Both the position numbers and the translations under genes were made by a program. Below the pieces are notes generated by a model. It was given only the letters and a program-made list of their open reading frames with translations, had not been told where the DNA came from and did not search any database. DNA of 64,000 nt from Trichoplax adhaerens (Eukaryota; Placozoa; Uniplacotomia; Trichoplacea; Trichoplacidae): contig NW_002060980.1 of NCBI RefSeq assembly GCF_000150275.1, positions 10,207 through 74,206 on the forward strand, in the 5' to 3' direction. The first letter of the stretch is position 1; each line of letters opens with the position of its first letter. Positions 53,432-64,000 of the stretch are shown here, piece by piece.

Positions 53432-56400
53432 ATGTCTACTGCCTTGGTATCTTCATTTTACGACGTTAATAATGTAATTTATAAGGTAAGTTCTCTAGGA
53501 AATAATAGCTCTAAATTATTAATAGACATAGTTCATTAGTACAGCCCTAGGCATAGGTATGTAGGCAAAATGAATAGGGGACATTTTGATTAATTGAGAA
53601 TCAGCTAAACAAGTATTTTATTAACTGGCCACTTGTTGTACCCAATCAATCCACACGAGGTGTTTTTTTTTTTTATCTATGTTTTTTCCTGTCTTTTCAA
53701 GGAAATAACATTTGTGATATAAACGATTACTACAATTTAAATTTCATAAGATTAGATCACGTCCTTTTTTCTCCTTTGGAAATTAGCATATTAATCTCAT
53801 ACTGCTACTTGAAAATATTGATTCCTGACAGTGGGTTGTTTTGATTTTTTTCTTTCCATTTTTTGCTTACTGTATACCGCCTAGACTAGGTGCTTGCACC
53901 TATTGAAAAGTGACATGGAGATTTATGCTATCTACTCGAGTTGATAATGATTGATTTTGAAGTAAACTTAATGGCAATTGCCTGGACTGGTTGGATACTC
54001 AGTAGTGCTAGTCAGCTATCCAATTTGCCCACCCTTTCTCCAGCGCCTTAGTGATTCTGTCTTGCATATTATGAATATGGATTTTAATTAATGAGTTTTA
54101 CTGTCATGTAGAAGATATTGTTATGGTTTAAATTAGCTGTAAAAGATAATGCAATAATAATGAGTTGGGAAGTTTAATTGATATTTACTTTATAGTTACA
54201 TTATCTTCCCCAAAAAAATGGACGGGCTACTTTATTGAAGCAGTATTAACGTATTTTGTTGATGTCATGGGAGAGAAAGAATAAACTTATCTTGTGGCCA
54301 TTTTTACATTGGATTGATGATCATATTTGTATTGCGGTAGTTCAATTTGCAGTTTGATGGCTCTAAAAAATGATATTCGCAAGAAAAGTATCAGTCAACA
54401 TGCAAGCTAATGTATTCTATACAGTATTACCGTGTACAAAGTAAGCAATAAGGCACATGACTGAATTTGCAAACTATCCAGGGCAAGGATCCAATTGTAG
54501 CTGCAGTTGACACGATATAAATGGACGTATTGCCGATACAGTCCAATTTGGTAGTTTATTATTGTTCAAACAATCATAACTGCGAGTTTTGTCAAGTAAT
54601 GAAAGAATGTTTGCAGTGTATTATGAATCACTTTTCATTATTATTCACTGCATAGTTGAATAATCAAGATGATACAATTAGGGTGGTAGGACTTACTTAA
54701 TATAGACATGGCGAGTGGATAGAGATAGAAATTAACAGTAAAATGATTTAATAGCAACGAAAATTAGAGAATTACTTTGTCATGACGATGTTGTTGAGAA
54801 AATGTCGGTTACTGTATGCTACGTGTCCATTAGGCCTATTTCTTTACCTTGTCCAACTAGACAATCCAAACCTTGTATTCGACTACAGTAGGATCATGTT
54901 AACCTTGATGAGCACTTGTTGCATTCATTTTACAGTACTGTCTTCATAATTAGTGTTACAAAGATTACAGCACGGATTTTGAAAATAAGCTAATAAGCGT
55001 GACTGCACTATTATGCTAATTGTGATTATCTAGAAGAAGAGAGAAATAATACGTTAGAAAAAAATGGCCTCCTTCCTGTACATGGTACAGGATATATCGA
55101 AGTAGATGATTTTTTATTTGTAATTCGTTGCTCCGAAGTGATGTACATTGCATTTTTCGCCTCAGCCATCTATCCTTCCGTGTCTAGCATGTTGAAAGCT
55201 GTCCCATGCTATAGACTTATGACGACTACTGTAGGCTTGACTTGAAGGGTCATTCGTTAAGGCAGCACATTGGAGTGCTCGATGATGTTTCCTTGTAAAT
55301 ACTTGTACTCGTACGCTATTCTCTTTTATCGTACAGTAGTACATGTCTTGTAAATGATTTATTTTTTCCTAGTTAATTTAAATTCGTTCGTATCCCTACC
55401 CCCGGTAGACAAGCAATGTTAACAAATCACTTTTCATCCATTTTTGGGATGTTGATGAAAAGGAAAAATAGACATTAATTTGTGTACAGCATCGGCCAGG
55501 TATCAATATCACGTTTTTTAAATAGATGAATTGATTTAGTGTCTGTACAAAGGCAGATTACAGATTGGAGTTTTTATCCGACCCTTTTCCCCTTTCCTGT
55601 ATGGTTTTACCAATTAGTGTTAGGTTTGGATCGTTGTATCGAATCAATCGCTATAGTCTATTGGATTCCATGGACGATGATAGGTCGTCAACGATTAGAG
55701 CGACTTGGCAGGAAAAGAGTTTTTAGGGGAGGGAGCGAATTGACAGACAAATGACAGACGATACGATGCTTTGAATGACAATAAATTAGGGATTCTCATT
55801 AAATGCATGGCGAATAGATTGAATCTATTCTCCAAGAAATAGCATCCCCCTAGACGATGTAAAACTCCATTTGTTGCTGTCTAATGCGCTTAGGCATGCA
55901 GCGGCCATGCACCATGATTTAAAGGGATAGAGGTGAACAGCGCACATCAACCTGGCTAACTCGTGGTCGTAGAAGAAACTGGAAATCGTGCGTCATGCAT
56001 GCGTGTCGTGCCAGTGGAGCTGAAGTACAGTACCAACGGCCGGCCACGTTACGTAATCGTTGGTGGTCACCCTTTAGAAAGTGATGTGACTGTAGTAGTT
56101 GATGGATAGGCGTGCGTCACCTTGCGCTCCTTGTCAAAAACCTTTTGGACAGTGTACTCGGACTGCCATACATATCGCATGCGATTCCATCCATGAAAGG
56201 AGAAAAGTAAATTGAAAAATTTCTTGCCCATCCATTTGAGTAGTTTTACATCCTTGTCGCCTTGCTTTGAATGATTCTCTACTATTAGAAAAGACGCCCA
56301 TTGACGTTGAAGGGAGTTGATGTTATTTCCCATTTTTTTTTTCTTTGTTCTACAGTACTTGGTTTCAATGCAAGATTAGATTACGTTAGATTAAGATTAA

Positions 56401-57923
56401 AATGAGATTAGCAACCAAGTCATCGGTGATAAAATATTGATTGAAAATCTTTTTTTTCCCCCCCTTGTTTATGTATGTGGATACGTGGATGTGGGTTATG
56501 ATTGCCACTGTAGAATAACAACAAAGCACAATATCAAAATTCTTACGATCATAAAGGCAAGCACGATAATCGTCGACAATCGTCGTCTTCTTCCGCTGTC
56601 AATCACCATCATAATAATCAACATCCTCGACGAAACTCTTCAGGGTTAATCAGCAAATCTCATCATTCATCCATGATCAATGTTGCATCTGCCAATACCA
56701 TGAACCATAATGGTCATAGCAATTCCAACAAAAATCATCATAATCATTTAGATCGTGGTAGTGAAAACGAGGATGAACGCAAACGAGTCATTAACTCAAG
56801 TCGTTACAAGACAGAATTATGCCGACCTTTCGAAGAAAGTGGTACCTGTAAATATGGCGATAAATGCCAATTTGCTCATGGTATACACGAATTGCGAGCA
56901 CTAGCGCGACATCCTAAATATAAAACAGAATTATGTCGAACTTATCATACTATTGGATTTTGCCCTTATGGACCACGATGCCATTTCATCCATAATGAAG
57001 ATGAAAAACGACAACCATCAATCGGCAATAATTCATCATCCTCCAATAATGCTCCTCTCAATACCAACACTGCAACCAATGGAAACTTAATCAATAAAAA
57101 TGGACGTGGCCAACAACAACATCATCACCATCATCATCATCATCATCATCATCAAGGTTATCAACAATCCATTCCACTACCTGATGATCACAAGGAAGGT
57201 GTACAAATGACCATGTCAAGATCGGCCGATTCATTTAAACTCTTGCTCGAGAAAGATGTTAGCGTTCAAGAAGCACGCCATGCTAAATATATGGTCAACA
57301 ATAATCATAACAACAACTTGGCCTACTCCAATAATGATAATTGCAGTAATAGCAGTAGTAGCAACAGCAGCCAAACTGGTAGTACTGGCAGTAATGGCCG
57401 AATAGAGAACAATTTTAGAAATCACTATGGCAATAATAAAAAAATGCAATCTGCCAATAACAACAACACTACCGCTTACAGTGTTATCGGTGGACATCGC
57501 CGAAAAAATCTATCCTATCCTACTACCGACAGCGGTAATTATTCACCGGTCGCTTCACCTATTGCAATACAACCACCGGCAGTAGTGGAAAATTCAAATA
57601 CGTTATCATCGCCATCACCACCGGTTCAACAATTTCGTTCGCTTAGCTTAGGCCAACCGGAAAATTTCAACCATAGTGAATCACCGGTTATTTACAACGA
57701 TATTGTGTCATTAATTGGGCCAGAAAGTAACGCCTCTGACGATGTCTTTGAAAATAATAATCAACACTCGTCTTACGACAATTCTACCGATCAATTATCC
57801 AACAATGACAGCGGTAAAATAAGTGATAATGAAGATAGTGCTAGTAGCAATAGCAGTGTTTGCAGCGGTATGGACGATTTAAACTTGCGTCGTTTACCTG
57901 TCTTTGATAGCTTTCTCAATTAA
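53432..57923 (+). CDS. TIS11/ZFP36-family CCCH mRNA-decay factor, two exons
   Basis: The protein binds AU-rich elements (UAUUUAU) in mRNA 3' ends and recruits CCR4-NOT deadenylase. Exon 1 (53432-53485) encodes [18 protein letters not shown], matching vertebrate ZFP36L1 MTTTLVSATIFDLSEVLCK; its donor is gtaagt. Exon 2 starts at 56514 after an acceptor ending ccactgtag and stays open through the later Met at 56673. Total 487 residues. Tandem fingers are C121-X8-C-X5-C-X3-H140 and C159-X8-C-X5-C-X3-H178, with the family's 18-residue spacing and both RYKTELC/KYKTELC leads. Upstream lies a basophilic phosphosite-like RRNSSG. Downstream is a long Asn/Ser-rich, low-complexity region with an 11-His run (57120-57152). 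The C-terminus RRLPVFDSF matches the CNOT1-binding RRLPIF motif of vertebrate members. It is probably the organism's only or ancestral-type ZFP36 gene (inference). Confidence 0.93.
55850..56330. other. GC-elevated segment in intron 1 of the TIS11-like gene
   Basis: Within an AT-rich intron, about 55850-56170 is rich in CG-containing words (GTGCGTCATGCATGCGTGTCG, split here as CGTGCGTCATGC and ATGCGTGTCG; AACGGCCGGCCACGTTACG). It has no convincing coding frame. It may be an intronic enhancer or an alternative promoter; this rests on composition only. Confidence 0.3.
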
Positions 57924-60900
57924 GTTCAAAATAATTCAAGCCATGCTAGTTTGCGCTCAACGCTATAGTAAACTGTATCAACATCATCGTCAAGTGATAC
58001 AGGTATGGGTACAAAAAATAACATTGCAACCACCTTGTTAATTTAATAGACACAATAATTAAAAAGAAGAATATTAAGCAACTTTAGCCCTCAAGGAAAG
58101 AAATCGTAAAATAAATTGCAACGGATGAATGGTTGGTCTCTGTGCTAGTACAATGAATACATACTGCTGTAATGGATAATTGAATATTCTTGGTCAAAAT
58201 AGAATTGTGACTATTTTTAAGTCGAGATTTGGGGGGGATTGCATTCATGTATATTAGACATACGCACTATATATAATTCATATACATATTGTATTAACAG
58301 TATACAGACATACCCTCTAGTATGATGTACTTCAGTCAATCGTAAACTATTTGGACGCTTAAAAAAGCGATTAGGATTATCTACGATTTATCTCTATCGT
58401 TGATATTAAGATTTTATATTATCTAGTCGCTGAAGCAGTCGATAAAATGCTGTATCATGAACATGTACCTAAACTGCTAGGGTTAGGAAATTTTCTTAAC
58501 ATTATACGGATCTTGTGATTTCAACTACAATTAATATTATTAATAAGGTACTACGGCATAATTAATCCAGATGTATCCCACTTTAATATCTAGTATTTAT
58601 TCCTTACCCTCATGCAAAAGTACCCATCAAATAATGCTTCTCAATCTAATTACCTCATTGTAAAGTACAGTTGGTCCACTTGCATGAAAAATTATTTATC
58701 GAGACGCATATTTTTGATTGAAACTTTTTTTTCTCCTTTGATTGTTTGATTTTATCTATTCTAAGCATGTACTCTTGTCACCTGTACCTACCAAGAATAT
58801 ATTACAGGAATGATTGATCGATTCTACTTTGAACAATTTTGATACTTCTCTATGCAGAGGATATTTTTGGGGGGCATGTCTTTTTGTCAACAAAAATGGT
58901 AAAGTAACTTACTAACTATTGCATCTTATAACAATATTTTATTTGGATAGGAGGCCTATATTAATTCAAAGTTAATGTATCGATCGATTTGATGCTACTA
59001 GTGATTTTTTTTCAAACATGTTAGTCGCCCAACTGACAAATTATATAGGATAATTGCGTCCAATAGATCTATATTTGTATCGCGTATCGCACGCTTGATG
59101 TATGTGATATAGAGATAGCTATACATGCATATTCGTATATACAGTATAGTATTTTTTTGTTTTTTTAAAATATGTTGAACTCTATTCATGGCATCTTACG
59201 AAAAATTGTTCGCTGTGTTGATTGAAAATGTATCATCCTCAACTAAGTTGAACAGTGCTACACGAAATTTATGTCATACATAAGATAGAAATTGATAGAT
59301 GTCAATGCACTGAGCGCCATGCTTATGCGTGATTGCATCGTCATCCCGTACATCATCATTAGTATGGAAAATAGTGCAAGTATCACTCTTAATAGAGATC
59401 TCTATTTCGCTAATCATTGTTCTTTGTACGCTTTATTCTGAACAATCGCATTTGTTTTCTATGTTTTCACTGGTAAAATCATGTGAGGTAACAAAGTTAT
59501 TTATTTACCTGTCAAGACCAATTTATTAATATTTAAAAAGTAATCGGAGAATAACTTGAAGAATAATTTGCTTAGACAATTACTTTGTTTGCTTTTATAT
59601 TATCAAATTAATAACAATCAGCACAAAGAGATAAAAAAAAATGGAGAACTCCTTAATATCGTAACAAGAACACCATCAATGCAAGACTACTGTACTATTA
59701 TTTTGGATCTTCATCGACCAAGGAACATGCTTTTATTATATAATACACAAGATTGCATAAAGCACCGACATATCGAACGTGCATCTTGATTTAATTTATC
59801 CAACATGACATGAATGACGAAGAAGCATCATTTATCAATAACGTTCTTTAGGCACTTTATACTTTTATCAAGTCTTCACAATTTTTTCTATGTTATTACG
59901 GTAACTATTTTGTTTTTTATTAAGTATCTATGCAACACATAATATTAAATGTTGTCAATGTAAGTTATAATTATTTTTTTTTCGTATTATCTTATAGCTA
60001 CAATAATTCTTGATGCTAATGACTTAAAAGAAAGAATCAGTAATATATAGATCATTCCAATAGCATGCTATTATAAATTGAAAGAATCAGCTTATAGAAT
60101 AATCATAAGTTGATTTACTTCTATCGTATCTGATTCATGGAAATCACTATTTTGATTATGATGTTATTGGTATTGTACGTCTAATATTAGAATGATTTTT
60201 CTTGGCTAAAAGATGTTTATAAATTAATATTTGTACCGTCATGTATGAAATTTGATATTTTAAATTAAATTAGGCATATCTAGTAGATTTTGAACTCCTA
60301 TTCAAAAAATGTCATTATTTGTCCGTAGATGATGACTATTTGTGATTCTTAATTTATACAAACGATGGTAGTATTCGACTTGTAAAGTTTGTACTCAACA
60401 TGCGTAGATAGTTTAGTACGCTAGTGACATAGGCTAACAACAATTATTTCTCACTTTCATCTTAAATACTTTGCTCGTATAATGTGACAGATATTATCAA
60501 ATTATAAAGGCTTCAATTTGAACGTATTAGGCAGCATATATTAAAAACTTTTCGTCAACAGGTTTTCGAAAAATGTCCTAAGTGATAACATTTATTTTTT
60601 TCACTTGCTTAATAATGCATAAAAAAGATCTATGAAGTAATTTATATACTTTGTGTTATAAAGATTCTCTAATACAATTTAACGATTTATATAACTGTCC
60701 TATTATGTTGTAGCTGTGCAAATTTACGTAATTAATGTCTCCATTACTATTACAAGTTAAGTTACATATTCTATATTTCCTGTACTATTAGCGTGTTAAC
60801 TGTGCCGCCGATAACAGCTTTATGTCTTATTTATGTTTTTGCTATAAATTATTTGTAATTTATGTCTTATTAGAGGAGAGAATCAGTATGATATAGTTCA

Positions 60901-63900
60901 TACTATGTGTTCGTACCTACGCCTTATAGAGAGTTATTTATCGACAAAATTTTAACCCGTAATAATAATTCTTATTGTACGTCCATGCAGCTGTTAATAT
61001 TTTTGACCTCGCTATATTATATACTGTAGTAATGTTGTTATCCTTGACATGTTTTTAAAAATTACGCTATTTTCCTACTTTATGAGTAAAAATATACCGT
61101 TGGTTACACTTTTACTACATGTTCTCTAATATAATTGATAGTAAATGATGATACTACTATGATATTGCATAGATCTTAAATGTGAAATGTTTAAAAAGTA
61201 TTGATAATAATTAAGTAATAATAATTAATCTGAAATTTTTTCTCGGATAACTGTAGTCGAAAAAATAGCTTGCGCAGTATCTGCATGACTACTTTATTAA
61301 TGCAATTGTAATGCTTAACTAAAATCTCTAATTCTGTAATTAACGATTGCCTAATCAAATAAATAAACAGATGCTTTTGTCAGCCAATAATAATTTAGTA
61401 CTTTTGCATATCCGCATGTTTCAAGTTTTACAAGGTATTTATTTCAAATGACTTTCAACATCCTTCGTGGAAAAGTATTTTTCATCTTTTTCTCCTATTT
61501 CATTATCTGAGCAGTAATGTGATAAAGCGGACGATAATTTAACACCTTCTAAATATCGATCGTTCCTGTTGAATAATTTTATTTCTCCTACGTCTTAATT
61601 AATAAACCTTGACATAATACGCGTATTATAATGCACGGAACTTCAATAAACTTTTAGAATGCACTCCTATTAGCGTAACTCTTAAACTACTGTATATCTT
61701 AAGATTCATACAATTTCCTCTGATCAAAGAATTGCCAACAAAAAGGGTTCGACTATTGATGTCGTGGTAGTTATCTAGGACCAGCCGTACTACTCCTAAT
61801 TGACGATTTCTAATAATGCTTGTTTGATGACTGTTAAATTATATGCAAGTCCAGTTTACTTTTTAAGCCCTATCTTGCCAATAATAATTAATAAAATAGC
61901 TGGAAATGCTTCTTTTAACGAGTTTACTCGTCACTTATTTAACTCTCTTTAATTATTAATATACTAAGCTTTCCTAGATTTATACTTCACCATAACGTTT
62001 CATCTCATTTTAAGAAATTCGTGATTCTAAATTTAAATAGAAATACGACGTAACGCATACTAATTGACGCCTAACATTTTAACAAACTGTTTATAAAATT
62101 GTAGTTATGATTCGGGCTAATTTCGATGAAGAGTGTATGCAAGTAATTTATAACTTTTGACTAGAATAAAAAATTTGAAAATTTCGCTTTTTCTATGTTC
62201 AACTTTTAGTTAAAGTAGCTTACTAATCTGCTGGATAAAATAAAAGTATACACGTAATAGATTGCTTGACACTGGCAAAGAGGTTAATTAGTCTTGTCCG
62301 TCTCTGAACCGAGTAAAAATCAGACTGATTAATTCAATTTGCATCTCCATTAAAAAATTCGATACGGCGTTGCTTGTATTGGCTACATACCGTTCAAGTT
62401 CTATTTACTTAAGCATTTATTATGACATTTATTATCTATTTTTAGCAACAGTAATGACGTTTGATGAATATGCCTACTGATCCTACGGTAAGCGATGCTA
62501 AAGTAAATAGATTTTTTCTATACTTGAAGGCAAATGATTAATTAAATTGAGAAGTGTATTAAATAAATAATATCCTTTAGCACAAAAGTAAGTACTGTCC
62601 ATGTGTACATAGATACGCAATGGACGTATCGTCGTCACAACATATCTTTAACTTGGAGCTTAGATAATTTGATAGTATGATAAAATGGTAAATTTGGCAT
62701 GAGATTCAAATGACTTGCTTATTATTTTTGACATAACATCAACTCTATCGCCCCCAAGGTGGGATACAATGCACCGCAGGAATGTCAATTTATTTCTTTT
62801 ATTTGAAATTATCAGATGAATCAACTATAGGATGAAAAGTTCACCAACTTGGATATAGGGTAGTGTAATACTCGAGCAAATTATCATGTTAACGCCTTTC
62901 AAATTTATACTCAACACGAAACTATAGGCTAATCAAGTAGCGGATCATCACAAATTAATCAATTGTTATCAATGCTAGAATGTTATATTATCGTCAAGAA
63001 GGAACCATAACAATAGATATGCTAATGCTACCTCCTGTTATTATCTTATCTAAGTTACATTATAGTCATAGTAACATCGTAACAGTAAGTATTGTTCAAT
63101 CAAGAATGTGATAGATAATAAAATAGATTGGCAGCTTAATAATGAAGTACTGCAACACCCATGACTTGCATAATCTACAATACTAGGTGAACATGCGAAC
63201 AGTATTTTGTATCGGACTAAAAGAAGGATAGCTTGTTGTATTACTACTATATTAGATTACTTTGCACTATATCATATCTATCTCATTTTACTAGCATATA
63301 CTGATTATTATATCGACATTATTATTAAGTTTTGTTGTAAAACGTACATTCCGTTACAAAGGTGAGAGAATACAATAATATAACACTAAATGGATAATAG
63401 ATAATTCTATCATCATTAAAGCGATCAATGATCACAATGGAATAGTACTTCAATCTCAGAGTTGTGTAGCTATTTATTATTGATTATCCAATATAGCCCA
63501 CGGGTAGCGCTATATATGTAGATTTTACTAATTTTTTTACCTCAATCCGATGTTATCAATTCCTTTTTTTAAAATACAATGAGTAACATCCGAAATGCAT
63601 CGTGCAAGTCAGATTAATAATAATAATATGTACTATTATTAATTGGAATCAATACTGTATAATATACAGCGTATAGTCATAATAAATTTTAACAATTAGC
63701 TATAAATCAAATGCAACAGTTAAGGACAAAACAATTAATATATAATGTGATTGCTAGCAATAGTTATGTATAAAATTAATTGCTAAATTCGTATATTGTA
63801 ATCTAACCTTAAAATGCACACTAATATTATCACTGATCATTTTGAAAACATTTCTTAAGAACATAAAACCAATAAAGAAAGCAAACATAAAGATACATAC

Positions 63901-64000
63901 TCCATTCTGTATATAAAATAAAAGTGAGGATAAAATCGCAATTTGGTACGTTAATATTTCTGGAAGAAAAGAATCGAACTTACTCTGAATATAGTTATTT
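57924..64000. other. TIS11-like 3' untranslated region and gene-free right end
   Basis: An AATAAA at 58110-58115, about 190 bp after the stop, is the first poly(A) signal for the TIS11-like gene. TATTTAT words at 58594-58600 and 58693-58699 could be AU-rich elements if a longer transcript is made. From about 58.9 kb to the end I see only AT-rich DNA with short, unrelated open frames (58998-59189, 59329-59529, 59556-59789), and no repeats or RNA genes. Confidence 0.45.
58110..58115 (+). terminator. Probable poly(A) signal of the TIS11-like gene
   Basis: This is the first AATAAA downstream of the stop at 57923. The support is positional only. Confidence 0.35.

Noticed and set aside
55539-55754. 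71-codon open frame in intron 1 of the TIS11-like gene
   Set aside because: No homology recognised and no splice context; it lies inside a well-supported intron.
57231-57497. 88-codon open frame antisense to the TIS11-like gene
   Set aside because: Produced by the Asn/Ser codon repeats of the real gene read in reverse.
58594-58699. Two TATTTAT words read as autoregulatory AU-rich elements
   Set aside because: The word is common in AT-rich DNA, and both copies lie beyond the first poly(A) signal at 58110, so the evidence is too weak to annotate.

Overview
The window is nuclear DNA from an animal with a compact, AT-rich genome. Genes are dense on the left and sparse on the right, most introns run from about 100 to 900 bp with GT-AG borders, and every recognisable protein is a conserved metazoan or eukaryotic one. 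The AT richness, the many short introns, the animal-specific genes (C16orf89/DUF4735, ZFP36/TIS11, MTMR5/13) and the abundance of the palindromic word GTACAGTACTGTAC together suggest a non-bilaterian animal. A placozoan (Trichoplax/Hoilungia) fits best, but that is inference and was not checked by a search.

Layout, left to right. 1-1710 is non-coding and holds a 47-bp direct repeat with an NRF1-like core. 1711-4526 (-) is a five-exon C16orf89-family gene with a signal peptide and a C-terminal membrane helix. 8461-11104 (+) is a four-exon gene for a seven-finger C2H2 protein. 11.9-14.15 kb is a nest of repeats: a dispersed 3'-end-like element, a long hairpin and two tandem duplications. 14740-26716 (+) is the many-exon gene for the autophagy lipid-transfer protein ATG2. 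It converges on a complete, intronless DHX8/Prp22 helicase gene at 27736-31248 (-). 31.3-34.15 kb is a second repeat island, with two minisatellites, palindrome-rich DNA and an inverted relative of the 12-kb element. 37085-43547 (+) encodes the GRAM, dead-phosphatase and PH part of an MTMR5/MTMR13 (SBF) protein, with no DENN exons visible upstream. After about 10 kb without a recognised gene, 53432-57923 (+) is a two-exon TIS11/ZFP36-like gene whose tiny first exon lies 3 kb upstream of the main exon. About 6 kb without a recognised gene ends the window.

These are independent housekeeping and regulatory genes, not a cluster: splicing release (DHX8), autophagosome lipid supply (ATG2), endomembrane and phosphoinositide biology (SBF), mRNA decay (TIS11), a probable transcription factor, and a poorly understood secreted or membrane protein. 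Four of the five multi-exon models were extended or re-bounded here by matching splice phase and family alignment; these are read-outs from the sequence, not transcript-supported models.
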